Of a stretch of 39,497 nucleotides of DNA, positions 27,864 to 34,693 are shown one piece after another; within the stretch, counting starts at the first letter, position 1, and every line of letters begins with the position of its first letter. The stretch comes from Gemmatimonadota bacterium (GTDB lineage: Bacteria; Gemmatimonadota; Gemmatimonadetes; Gemmatimonadales; GWC2-71-9), in the NCBI GenBank assembly GCA_003222115.1, contig QHUL01000070.1:1-39497 (forward strand), written 5' to 3'. The notes below the pieces were generated by a model. The model ran no database searches. It saw only the letters and a program-made list of their open reading frames with translations, and was not told where the DNA came from. The position numbers and the translations under genes were made by a program.

Positions 27864-28739
27864 ATGAGCGCACATCCCATCGGATCGGCGACCCTGTCGT
27901 TCGGCCTGGTTTCAGTGCCGGTGAAGATGTTCTCCACCGGCGAGCCGTCGGCGGCTATCTCGTTCAACATGCTCCACGGGAAAGACGGGTCTCGCTTGAA
28001 GCAGCAGTACATCTGCTCCAAGGACGGCGAGATCGTCGAACGGGAAGAGACGGTGAAGGGGTACAAGCTGACGGACGGACGTTACGTCACCTTCACCAAA
28101 GAAGAGCTCAAGAAGCTCGAAGAGCCAAAGGGCACCGGCGCCATCGAGATCGCCGAGTTCGTGCCGGCTCCCCAGATCGCCCGCGTGTACGTCGAGAAGT
28201 CGTATTTCCTCGGACCGGACAAGGGCGGTGAGCGCGCCTACCGGTTGCTGGCGGAGGCGCTCAAGCAGACGGACCGCGCAGCGGTTGGGCAGTATGCGGC
28301 GCGCGGCAAGCAGTACCTCGTGTCCGTGCGACCAGAGGCGAACGGCCTGGTGATGGAGCAGCTGCACTACGGCGACGAAGTGCGCAGCATCGCGGAGGTC
28401 CCGATCCCGAAGATTGAAGTGAAGAAGCCCGAGCTCCAGATGGCCGTGCAGCTCGTCGAGCAGACGTCCTCTGACGCGTTCCAACCGGCGAAGTACGAGG
28501 ACAACGTGCGCAAGCGAATCCTCGAGCAAATCGAGCGGAAGGTGCAGGGCGAGGAGATCACCGAGGAGCCGACCGAGGCGCCGAAGACCAAGATCATCGA
28601 CCTGATGGAGGCGCTCAAGGCGAGTCTCAAAGCGAAGGGGACGGCGGGCGAGCGTAAGCCGGCGAGGCGGGTCGAGAAGAAGCCCGCGGCGAAGGCGGCG
28701 CCGGTCGCCAAGCGCAAGGTGGGAGGTGCGCGAGGCTAG
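27864..28739 (+). CDS. ku: Ku protein, NHEJ
   Basis: A 291-residue homodimeric DNA-end-binding protein that recruits LigD. The Ku core is clear: SATLSFGLVSVPVKMFSTGE, LKQQYICSKDGEIVEREETVKGYK, GTGAIEIAEFVPAPQIARVYVEKSYFLGPDK, RGKQYLVSVRPEANGLVMEQLHYGDEVR. The C-terminus is a Lys/Ala/Arg tail (about residues 255-291), as in Ku proteins with a basic extension that modulates DNA sliding. A MerR/TPR gene follows 9 nt later and is probably co-transcribed. Confidence 0.96.
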   Translation: MSAHPIGSATLSFGLVSVPVKMFSTGEPSAAISFNMLHGKDGSRLKQQYICSKDGEIVEREETVKGYKLTDGRYVTFTKEELKKLEEPKGTGAIEIAEFVPAPQIARVYVEKSYFLGPDKGGERAYRLLAEALKQTDRAAVGQYAARGKQYLVSVRPEANGLVMEQLHYGDEVRSIAEVPIPKIEVKKPELQMAVQLVEQTSSDAFQPAKYEDNVRKRILEQIERKVQGEEITEEPTEAPKTKIIDLMEALKASLKAKGTAGERKPARRVEKKPAAKAAPVAKRKVGGARG

Positions 28740-28748
28740 CGCTCGCGG

Positions 28749-29588
28749 ATGAAGGGATACTCCTCCCAGGACGTCGCCAGACTGCTGGGGTTGACCGTCG
28801 CGCAGGTGCGGGCGTTCGCGCGCGACGGTTTTTTGACGCCTGCCCCCGGTCGCGGCGCGCGGCGCAAGCTGCAGTTCTCGTTCCAGGACCTGGTCATCCT
28901 GCGGACCGCCAAGGCGCTGGTGGCGGCCCGCATCCCCGCCCGCCGCATCCGCGGCGCGCTGAAAAACCTACGCCACCAGCTGCCGCGTGGCCGCTCGCTC
29001 GCCGAGCTGCGCATCGTCGCCGAGGGCGACCGCATCGTGGTGAGCGACGGAACCACGGCGTGGAATCCCGAATCGGGGCAGACACACCTCGACTTCGCAG
29101 TCTCGGACCTGGCGACCCGCGCGGCGCCGATCGCGCGGCGCACCGCGCAGGCGGCGCGCGCGGCCGAAAGCGACCTAGACGGCGAGGACTGGTACGAGCT
29201 CGGCCTCGAGCTCGAGGCGGTCGAGCCCGGGGAGGCACGGGACGCGTACCGGCGTGCCCTGGAGCTCGACGCGCACCATGCGGATGCCCACGTCAACCTG
29301 GGCCGGCTGCTCCACGAGCAAGGGCTCGTCGAGGAGGCCGAGCGCCACTACCGGCTCGCGCTGCGGGAGCGTCCCGAGCATGCGACCGCGGCGTTCAACC
29401 TCGGGATCGCGCTCGAGGACCTGAACCGGCCGACCGACGCGATCGAAGCTTACCGCGCGGCGCTGGCGGTGGAACCCCGCCTCGCGGACGCCCACTACAA
29501 CGTGGCGCGGCTGTACGAGCGCCTCGGCAAGAAGGCGGCGGCGCTGCGACACCTCTCCAGCTACGAGCGGCTGACCGCCGGCCCGTAG
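28749..29588 (+). CDS. MerR-type HTH protein with TPR repeats
   Basis: A 279-residue protein. Residues 1-75 are a MerR-like winged helix (YSSQDVARLLGLTVAQVRAFARDGFLTP, then FSFQDLVILRTAKALVAARIPARRI). A linker of about 60 residues follows. Residues about 145-275 hold three to four TPR units (WYELGLELEAVEPGEARDAYRRALELD, ADAHVNLGRLLHEQGLVEEAERHYRLAL, AAFNLGIALEDLNRPTDAIEAYRAAL, ADAHYNVARLYERLGKKAAAL). There is no metal-binding Cys pattern of classical MerR sensors, so it more likely senses a protein partner. It follows ku by 9 nt and could regulate the NHEJ genes; this is inference from position. Confidence 0.8.
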   Translation: MKGYSSQDVARLLGLTVAQVRAFARDGFLTPAPGRGARRKLQFSFQDLVILRTAKALVAARIPARRIRGALKNLRHQLPRGRSLAELRIVAEGDRIVVSDGTTAWNPESGQTHLDFAVSDLATRAAPIARRTAQAARAAESDLDGEDWYELGLELEAVEPGEARDAYRRALELDAHHADAHVNLGRLLHEQGLVEEAERHYRLALRERPEHATAAFNLGIALEDLNRPTDAIEAYRAALAVEPRLADAHYNVARLYERLGKKAAALRHLSSYERLTAGP

Positions 29589-29632
29589 GGCCCGGGGCCG
29601 CACCACCCGATCAGGCCCACCCGATCGGGGCG

Positions 29633-29662
29633 TTGACCGGCCGGAACTGGGCTGGGTATGGT
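29633..29662 (+). promoter_or_regulatory. Possible promoter of the small-protein leader
   Basis: TTGACC (29633-29638), an 18-nt spacer, then TATGGT (29657-29662). Transcription would begin near 29669 and run through a short ORF and a terminator hairpin before the small membrane protein gene. Confidence 0.45.
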
Positions 29663-29743
29663 CCATCCATGAAGCAGTCTGCTCTACCCGCTCGAGCGCG
29701 AATGAACCGCGGCCCCATCGTCGGGGTACGCCAAGGAGTGTGT

Positions 29744-29779
29744 ATGCGCGCGTCGCGTGATCGAATGCGTGGTAGCTAG
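29744..29779 (+). CDS. Very short leader ORF (11 codons, Arg-rich)
   Basis: MRASRDRMRGS, with a strong AAGGAG (29733-29738) five bases before ATG 29744. Three of eleven residues are Arg, from CGC, CGT, CGA and CGT codons counting the Met-flanking positions. It lies between the promoter at 29633 and the terminator at 29821. The same frame is open from ATG 29669, but that start has no ribosome-binding site. The role as a regulatory leader is inference from the strong start signal in an otherwise noncoding leader. Confidence 0.4.
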   Translation: MRASRDRMRGS

Positions 29780-29820
29780 GCTGTAGCAGCTGATCGGTTT
29801 CGGCTGACACAACGCCCCCC

Positions 29821-29864
29821 CGCCCCCACCGTCGATCCCAAAAAACGGTGGGGGCGTTCTCGTT
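29821..29864 (+). terminator. Strong intrinsic terminator/attenuator hairpin
   Basis: CGCCCCCACCG (29821-29831) pairs perfectly with CGGTGGGGGCG (29846-29856), an 11-bp stem with a 14-nt A-rich loop, followed by TTCTCGTT. An alternative register pairs AACGCCCCC (29811-29819) with GGGGGCGTT (29850-29858). It sits after the leader ORF and 35 nt before the small membrane protein gene, so it may end the ku transcript, attenuate the small gene, or both. Confidence 0.7.
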
Positions 29865-29891
29865 CAGGACATCATGCAGGAGACAGGGCAC

Positions 29892-30020
29892 ATGGCCGCG
29901 TTGGTGGTGACGGGAAAACTTCTCCTCGGGCTGGCGAGCGCGGGCTTCGGCGCCAGCCTCGGATTCGTCGTGAAGCAGTTGCTGGAGCGGCGCGAGGGGC
30001 TCAGCGAGGACTCGGATTAA
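29892..30020 (+). CDS. Small membrane protein (42 residues)
   Basis: A short ORF with one hydrophobic helix (about residues 9-28: KLLLGLASAGFGASLGFVV) and a charged tail (KQLLERREGLSEDSD). ATG 29892 has AGGAG nine bases upstream; an in-frame ATG at 29874 would add six residues. It has no recognised family. It lies between a terminator-bearing leader and a long convergent hairpin, which marks it as its own transcription unit. The Gly-rich helix suggests helix-helix packing, perhaps as a small regulator of a larger membrane complex; this is speculation. Confidence 0.5.
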   Translation: MAALVVTGKLLLGLASAGFGASLGFVVKQLLERREGLSEDSD

Positions 30021-30022
30021 GA

Positions 30023-30095
30023 TGAGAGGGTGGGCCAGCACCCCGCTTCGCGACAAGCACACAGTCGCTTCGCGGGGCGCCGGCCCACCCTCTCA
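30023..30095. terminator. Long bidirectional hairpin between convergent genes
   Basis: TGAGAGGGTGGGCC (30023-30036) pairs with GGCCCACCCTCTCA (30082-30095), a perfect 14-bp outer stem. Inside it CCCCGC pairs with GCGGGG and GCGAC with GTCGC. The 3' end overlaps the stop codon of the DUF72 gene. It probably terminates the small membrane protein unit and the long minus-strand operon. Confidence 0.7.
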
Positions 30096-30797
30096 CTGCC
30101 CGAGCAGCTGCTGGAACTGCTGCGCCAGTTTGGGGCCGATGCCCGACTCCTCGTGCTTGAAGAACACGTAGGCGTCCTGCCAGGCGGCGCCGAGCCGCCG
30201 TACGGTCTCGACCCAGCGCGCCAGATCGTCCGGCGCATAGCCCTCATCGCGTAGCCGGAAGTACCCCCAGCTCGCCGTCGCCACGAGCGGCGTGGTGCCG
30301 TTCTCCGTGTCGGCGACGCACAGCGCCGCGTTACTCTTCCGCAGCGCGTCGTACACGTCATCGGAGAACCAGGACTCGTGGCGGAACTCCCAGGCGCAGC
30401 GCAGGTCGGGCGGGAACTGCGTCAGGAGGTCGCCCAGCCGGGGCAGGTCCATCTTGAAGTTGGGGGGCAGCTGGAACAGGACGGGACCGAGCTTCGTGCC
30501 GAGCTTGCGGGCCAGCTCCAGGAAATAGCGTAACGGATCGTCGATGTCCCGGAGGCGCGCGATGTGGGTGATCCGCTGCGGCGCCTTGAGGACGAACGTG
30601 AAGCCCGGGGGCGTGGCAGCGTCCCAGCCCGCGATCGTCTTCGGGCTCGGCATCCGATAGAAGGTGTAGTTGATCTCCACCGTCGCGAGGCGCTCGGCGT
30701 AGTAGGAGAGCATCTGCGCCGCGGGCAGTTTCTCCGGGTAGAAGCTGCCCTTCCATTCGGCGAAGTTGTAGCCGGACGTGCCGACGTGGAGCCTCAC
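30093..30797 (-). CDS. DUF72 domain protein
   Basis: A 234-residue TIM-barrel protein of the DUF72 (YecE) family. Hallmarks: HVGTSGYNFAEWKGSFYPEKLP, YAERLATVEINYTFYRMPS, FTFVLKAPQRITH, WEFRHESWF and a C-terminal DAYVFFKHEESGIGP. The biochemical function of the family is unknown; an involvement in nucleic-acid-related or sulfur/iron metabolism has been guessed from context. GTG 30797 overlaps the cupin stop by 4 nt, so it is the last gene of the operon that starts with efp. Confidence 0.92.
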   Translation of the reverse strand: MRLHVGTSGYNFAEWKGSFYPEKLPAAQMLSYYAERLATVEINYTFYRMPSPKTIAGWDAATPPGFTFVLKAPQRITHIARLRDIDDPLRYFLELARKLGTKLGPVLFQLPPNFKMDLPRLGDLLTQFPPDLRCAWEFRHESWFSDDVYDALRKSNAALCVADTENGTTPLVATASWGYFRLRDEGYAPDDLARWVETVRRLGAAWQDAYVFFKHEESGIGPKLAQQFQQLLGQ

Positions 30798-31204
30798 GGT
30801 TCCCTGGTCACCAGCTCGGGCCGGTCCCGCACGCGATCCACGATGCAGAGAAACCCCAGTGGCTCTCCGGCCGACGCCTCGAACTGGTGGACTGCGCCGG
30901 GCGCCACATAGACGCAGTCGAACGGGGCGAGGTCGTAGGTACGCTCGCCCAGCGCGACCCGCCCGCGGCCCCGGATGACCACTACCGCGTGGGGGTGCCG
31001 GTGCCGCTCCAGCGTCGAGTACCCTCCCGGCTGGATCTCGAAATAGCGCGTGAGGAAGGTGAGGTCCGCCTCGCCCTCCCCGTCACCGAGCACCGTCTGC
31101 CGCGTCACGTCCTTGTACGGGGCGCCGTCGGCCTTGTACTCCCGCACTTCGACCCCCTGCCAGCGGAACGCCTGCGCCTTGAGCACCTTCGACCGATCAC
31201 GCAT
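30794..31204 (-). CDS. Cupin, partner of the RuBisCO-like protein
   Basis: A 136-residue single-domain cupin. Motif 1 is PGGYSTLERHRHPHAVVVIRGRG (His 68, His 70, His 72) and motif 2 is APGAVHQF (His 106), enough for one metal site. The gene overlaps the RuBisCO-like gene by 8 nt. In Rhodospirillum rubrum a cupin beside the RuBisCO-like protein is a methylthioxylulose 5-phosphate methylsulfurylase, which yields deoxyxylulose 5-phosphate. The same job here is possible but unproven. Other cupin functions, such as an isomerase or dioxygenase on a sugar phosphate, remain open. Confidence 0.8.
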   Translation of the reverse strand: MRDRSKVLKAQAFRWQGVEVREYKADGAPYKDVTRQTVLGDGEGEADLTFLTRYFEIQPGGYSTLERHRHPHAVVVIRGRGRVALGERTYDLAPFDCVYVAPGAVHQFEASAGEPLGFLCIVDRVRDRPELVTREP

Positions 31205-32318
31205 CGCACACCCGCCTGATGGTGTCGACGAGCCGCCTGCTCGCTCGGGTCAGGTCACCTTGAGCGTAGAGGCTGCCCCCGATGAGCAAGATGGTGTCCA
31301 CGCCGTAACGCTCGACCCAATGGGGGGCACGCGCCACGTCCACGCCGCCGCCGGGCACGGGGAAGGCCGGTCGCAGCGAACCGAGCGGCTTGCGCAGATT
31401 GGCGTTGATCGCGTCGCAGGTGGCTTGGGAGAAGTCGAACCGTCCCCCGGCGTTCGTGTAGATCACCCCGTCCGACCCGACGATCCGGTACAGCTCACCG
31501 TACAGGATCTCCGGGAGGATGCCGTGGCCCGGCTGAAAGAACACGCCGGACATGGAGGGGTGCGCGAACACCGCCATCCCCGAAGCCGCGGCCAGCCAGC
31601 GGACCGTGTCGAGCCCCACGATGACGGGGCTCACCATCACGCCGCGGCACCCCGCCTCGCGGGCGAGAGCGAGATCTTCCTGGATCGCTGGGGAGCCCCG
31701 CGCGAGCTGGGGGAAGTAGACGCTATGGCCGCCGGTCTCCCCGTTCGCCTGCGACACCGCTTCCTGGCAGCGCGCCACCCGCTCGCGGAACGGGGCCGTC
31801 GGCTGGTCGGCCAGGTTGTGGTCGTCCTTGATGATGTCGATCCCGCCGAGCGCGAACCGATAACACAGCTCCGCGAGCTGCTGGGCGGAGAGCCCCACCG
31901 GCTTGAGGGCCGTGCACAGGAGGGGGCGCCGCTCCGATACGCGGCACAGCGCGCGGATGCCCGCGATGCCGAGCCGCGGCCCGCCGAGCGCTCCGAGCAG
32001 GGGGGCCGGCCATTCGATCCCGGTCACGAGAATCGCGGGCTTCATCGAGATGTTGCCGAACAGCAGGTTCAGGAGCTGCGGGACCTCGCTCCCGACCGTG
32101 GCCGGATCGTAGGAGATCGCGACGCGCCAGCGCCGCTCTGCGAGCGGCGCGAGCGCCTCCACGCGGCCGACCATGCGCGCGGCGACGTCGGGCGGCACGC
32201 ACTCGGGGGGCAGCTCGACCGTTTGCTCGAGCGCGATGTCCCGCGCCCGGGCTGCGGGATCCTCGCCGGGCGCGCAACCGAGCTCGTACGTGATCCGCAG
32301 GCGCTCGCCCGATGTCAC
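31197..32318 (-). CDS. RuBisCO-like protein (form IV)
   Basis: A 373-residue homologue of the RuBisCO large subunit. Conserved parts: TALKPVGLS (Lys 139 corresponds to catalytic Lys 175, but the second Lys of KPK is replaced by Val), GGIDIIKDDHNL (164-167, where RuBisCO has KDDE; the last ligand is His here), AHPSMSGVFF (His 253), VPGGGVDV and LLIGGSLYAQGD (phosphate-binding glycines). These changes rule out CO2 fixation and place it with form IV proteins, which act as enolases or isomerases on sugar phosphates in methionine salvage and related routes. It starts at GTG 32318, one base after the EVE stop, and overlaps the cupin by 8 nt. Confidence 0.88.
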   Translation of the reverse strand: MTSGERLRITYELGCAPGEDPAARARDIALEQTVELPPECVPPDVAARMVGRVEALAPLAERRWRVAISYDPATVGSEVPQLLNLLFGNISMKPAILVTGIEWPAPLLGALGGPRLGIAGIRALCRVSERRPLLCTALKPVGLSAQQLAELCYRFALGGIDIIKDDHNLADQPTAPFRERVARCQEAVSQANGETGGHSVYFPQLARGSPAIQEDLALAREAGCRGVMVSPVIVGLDTVRWLAAASGMAVFAHPSMSGVFFQPGHGILPEILYGELYRIVGSDGVIYTNAGGRFDFSQATCDAINANLRKPLGSLRPAFPVPGGGVDVARAPHWVERYGVDTILLIGGSLYAQGDLTRASRRLVDTIRRVCDA

Positions 32319-32319
32319 G

Positions 32320-32733
32320 TCAGGGCCTGCCGCCCATCTTGAGGAGCTTCGCCCACTGCGCCGCCGTCAGCGGCACGACCGAGAGGCGCCCCACCCGCAC
32401 GAGGGGATGGTCCTTGAACGCCGGGTCCGCCTTGATGTCCGCGAGCGGGACGGGCCGGGGCAGCCTGCCCTTGGGCTTCAGGTCAACGACCACGAGCTTC
32501 GGGTCCCGCGCCTTGGGATCGGCGTAGGCGGCGGTCACGATCTCGGCGACGCCGACCGCAGCCTTTTCGTCGCCCGTGTGGTAGATCAGCGCAGCGTCGC
32601 CCGGCTGCATGGCGCGCAGATTCTTGAGGGCGACGGGGTTCTTCACGCCGTCCCACACCGCGCCTGCGTCGCGCTCCAGGCGGTCGTAGCTGTAGGCGGA
32701 GGGTTCGGTCTTGAGGAGCCAGTAGTTGGGCAT
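32320..32733 (-). CDS. EVE domain protein
   Basis: A 137-residue EVE/PUA-like protein: NYWLLKTEPSAYSYDRLER, AVWDGVKNPVALKNLRAMQPGDAALIYHTGDEKAAVGVAEIV, and HPLVRVGRLSVVPLTAAQWAKLLKMGG. EVE domains form an aromatic cage that reads modified bases in DNA or RNA, and YTH is their eukaryotic relative. The target here is unknown. ATG 32733 lies 14 nt after the hydrolase stop; the stop is one base before the RuBisCO-like GTG. Placement in an operon with efp suggests, weakly, an RNA-related role. Confidence 0.92.
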   Translation of the reverse strand: MPNYWLLKTEPSAYSYDRLERDAGAVWDGVKNPVALKNLRAMQPGDAALIYHTGDEKAAVGVAEIVTAAYADPKARDPKLVVVDLKPKGRLPRPVPLADIKADPAFKDHPLVRVGRLSVVPLTAAQWAKLLKMGGRP

Positions 32734-32747
32734 CGCGTCTCCCGTGT

Positions 32748-33437
32748 TCAGCCTACGTGGACGACATCCCGGGCCCAGTTTGCCACGGCGTCCCCGAGCT
32801 CCGCAACGACCTCCTCGTCGCTCCGGCCCGAGCGCTTCAGCACTCTGAACGAGTGATCCGCTCCCTCGACGACGTGCAGCGTCGCGCGGTCGCCAAGGCG
32901 GCGACACACCGGCTCGAGCAGCCGGAGCTCGGCGAGATCGTCGCGGGTCCCCTGAAGGAACAGCATCGGCACCTGGACGGCGCTCAGGTGCTCGGCACGG
33001 GCGTCGCCGGGGCGCTTGGGGGGATGAAGCGGAAAGCCGAGGAAGACGAGCCCGCGCACGCCGGGCAGCGGCTGCTTCGCCTGCGCGTTGGAGGTCATCC
33101 GCCCGCCCAGGGATTTTCCCCCCGCCACGAGCGGCAGCCCCGGCGCCGCGCTGGCCGCCGCGGCGACGGCCGTGCGGACGGTGGCTTCGAGCACGCCCGG
33201 AGGATCGGGGCGGCGCGCCTGCGCCTCCACGTACGGAAACTGGTACCGCAAGGTGGCGATCCCTCGCCCGGCCAGGGCGCGTGCGACGGATGCGAGGAAG
33301 GGATGACGCATGCCCGCCCCCGCGCCGTGGGCCAGCACGTACAGGAGCCGGGCGTCCGGCGGGCGTTGCAGCAGCGCCGACACCCGACCCACGCGCTCCC
33401 CGACGACGAACTCGAGCTGCTCCGCTTCGAGCGCTAT
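32748..33437 (-). CDS. KANL3/Tex30-type alpha/beta hydrolase, noncanonical start
   Basis: An alpha/beta hydrolase of the KANL3/Tex30 group: [39 protein letters not shown], nucleophile Ser 109 in [28 protein letters not shown], acid in [12 protein letters not shown] and His in VEGADHSF. The substrate is unknown. The conserved N-terminal strand ([15 protein letters not shown]) precedes the first canonical start, GTG 33392. A longer product needs ATA at 33437, which overlaps the efp stop as ATAG. Coordinates are given for the longer form (229 residues); the GTG form would have 214 residues. Confidence 0.8.
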   Translation of the reverse strand: MALEAEQLEFVVGERVGRVSALLQRPPDARLLYVLAHGAGAGMRHPFLASVARALAGRGIATLRYQFPYVEAQARRPDPPGVLEATVRTAVAAAASAAPGLPLVAGGKSLGGRMTSNAQAKQPLPGVRGLVFLGFPLHPPKRPGDARAEHLSAVQVPMLFLQGTRDDLAELRLLEPVCRRLGDRATLHVVEGADHSFRVLKRSGRSDEEVVAELGDAVANWARDVVHVG

Positions 33438-33991
33438 TTCGCCCGCTCCAGGTACTTGCCTTCCCGTGGATCGACGCGCACGCGCTGACCCTCGCTGATG
33501 AAATCGGGCACCTGTACGGTGACGCCGTTCGAGAGCTTGGCGGGCTTCGTGCTGGCCGTCTTCGTCGCGCTGCGCATCACCGGTGACGTCTCGACCACGT
33601 CGAGCTCGATCACGGTGGGAAGATCGATCGCGATGGGGCGGCCGTTCAGCCATTCGACCTGGACGACCATCTCCGGCTGCAGCCAGGGCCCCGCGTCGCC
33701 CACGATCTCTTCGTCGAGGGAGTACTGCTCGTAGGTGCGCGTATCCATCACGTGCACGCCGGACTGGTCGCGATACAGGACCTGGAGCTCCTTGGTGTCG
33801 AGCCGGGCCTCGTCGAGGAAGTCGGTGGCGCTGACCCGCGTATCGAAGGTGTTCCCCGTGACCAGATTGCGGAGCCGCAGCTGGACGAACGCCCGCAGGT
33901 TGCCGGGCGTGCGGTGGGTGAATTCCATCACGCGGCAGGGCTGGCCGTCGATGAGGACGACGTGGCCGCGGCGAATGTCGGTTGCCTTCAC
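33434..33991 (-). CDS. efp: Elongation factor P
   Basis: A 185-residue, three-domain translation factor that rescues ribosomes stalled at proline runs. Full-length KOW, OB and C-terminal domains are visible, ending [25 protein letters not shown]. The loop that enters the peptidyl-transferase centre reads TPGNLRAF (28-35). Asn 31 replaces the Lys or Arg that EpmA/EpmB, EarP or YmfI modify in other bacteria. GTG 33991 has GGGAG about nine bases upstream. The gene heads an operon with hydrolase, EVE, RuBisCO-like, cupin and DUF72 genes. Confidence 0.93.
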   Translation of the reverse strand: MKATDIRRGHVVLIDGQPCRVMEFTHRTPGNLRAFVQLRLRNLVTGNTFDTRVSATDFLDEARLDTKELQVLYRDQSGVHVMDTRTYEQYSLDEEIVGDAGPWLQPEMVVQVEWLNGRPIAIDLPTVIELDVVETSPVMRSATKTASTKPAKLSNGVTVQVPDFISEGQRVRVDPREGKYLERAK

Positions 33992-34123
33992 AACACGCTG
34001 CTCCCGGAGATGAAAATGGCGCGGGCCGTACCCGCCGGCGCGCGCGCCTGGGGCTGCCATGGACTGTCGGCGAAGATAAACCCCGGGAGACGAAGGTCAA
34101 CCGGGCCGCTAGATTCCCCGCCC

Positions 34124-34693
34124 ATGACCGACCGCTGCGGCTGGGCCGAATCGAGCGACCTGATGATCGCCTACCACGACCGCGAGTGGGGCGTCCCGCT
34201 GCACGACGACCGCCGCCACTTCGAGTTCCTGCTGCTGGATGGGTTCCAGGCCGGGCTCTCCTGGGCCGTGATCCTGAACAAGCGCGAGGGCTTCCGCCGC
34301 GCCTTCGACGGGTTCGATCCGGAGAAGATCGCGCGCTATCGGGCGGGCACGATCGGCCGGCTCCTCAAGGACCCCGGGATCGTGCGCAACCGGCAGAAGA
34401 TCGACGCGGCCGTGCGCAATGCGCGGGTCTTCCTCGAGCTGCGGGAGTCGGCCGGCTCCTTCGATGCGTTCGTGTGGGAATTCGTCGGCGGGGCGACCAA
34501 GCACAACGCCTGGAAGACGCTGCGCCAGATCCCCGCGCGCACCAAGGAGTCGGACCGGCTGAGCCGCGCGTTGCAGGAGCGGGGGTTCAAGTTCGTGGGC
34601 TCGACGATCTGCTACGCGTACATGCAGGCGGCGGGCCTCGTGAACGACCACCTGGTGAGCTGCTTCCGGCGCGCGGACCTGCGAGCGCCCTAG
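34124..34693 (+). CDS. tag: DNA-3-methyladenine glycosylase I
   Basis: A 189-residue base-excision enzyme that removes 3-methyladenine from alkylated DNA. The zinc-binding residues match Tag: Cys 5 and His 18 at the N-terminus (CGW, YHDREWG), His 176 and Cys 180 at the C-terminus (NDHLVSCF). [29 protein letters not shown] carries the catalytic helical core, and [18 protein letters not shown] is characteristic. It starts at ATG 34124. It diverges from efp over 132 nt and its stop shares CTAG with the thiI stop. Confidence 0.95.
   Translation: MTDRCGWAESSDLMIAYHDREWGVPLHDDRRHFEFLLLDGFQAGLSWAVILNKREGFRRAFDGFDPEKIARYRAGTIGRLLKDPGIVRNRQKIDAAVRNARVFLELRESAGSFDAFVWEFVGGATKHNAWKTLRQIPARTKESDRLSRALQERGFKFVGSTICYAYMQAAGLVNDHLVSCFRRADLRAP

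Noticed and set aside
25765-27867. 700-codon plus-strand frame opposite ligD
   Set aside because: It is antisense to a well-matched LigD along its whole length; the composition is that of a mirror frame and no domain is recognisable.
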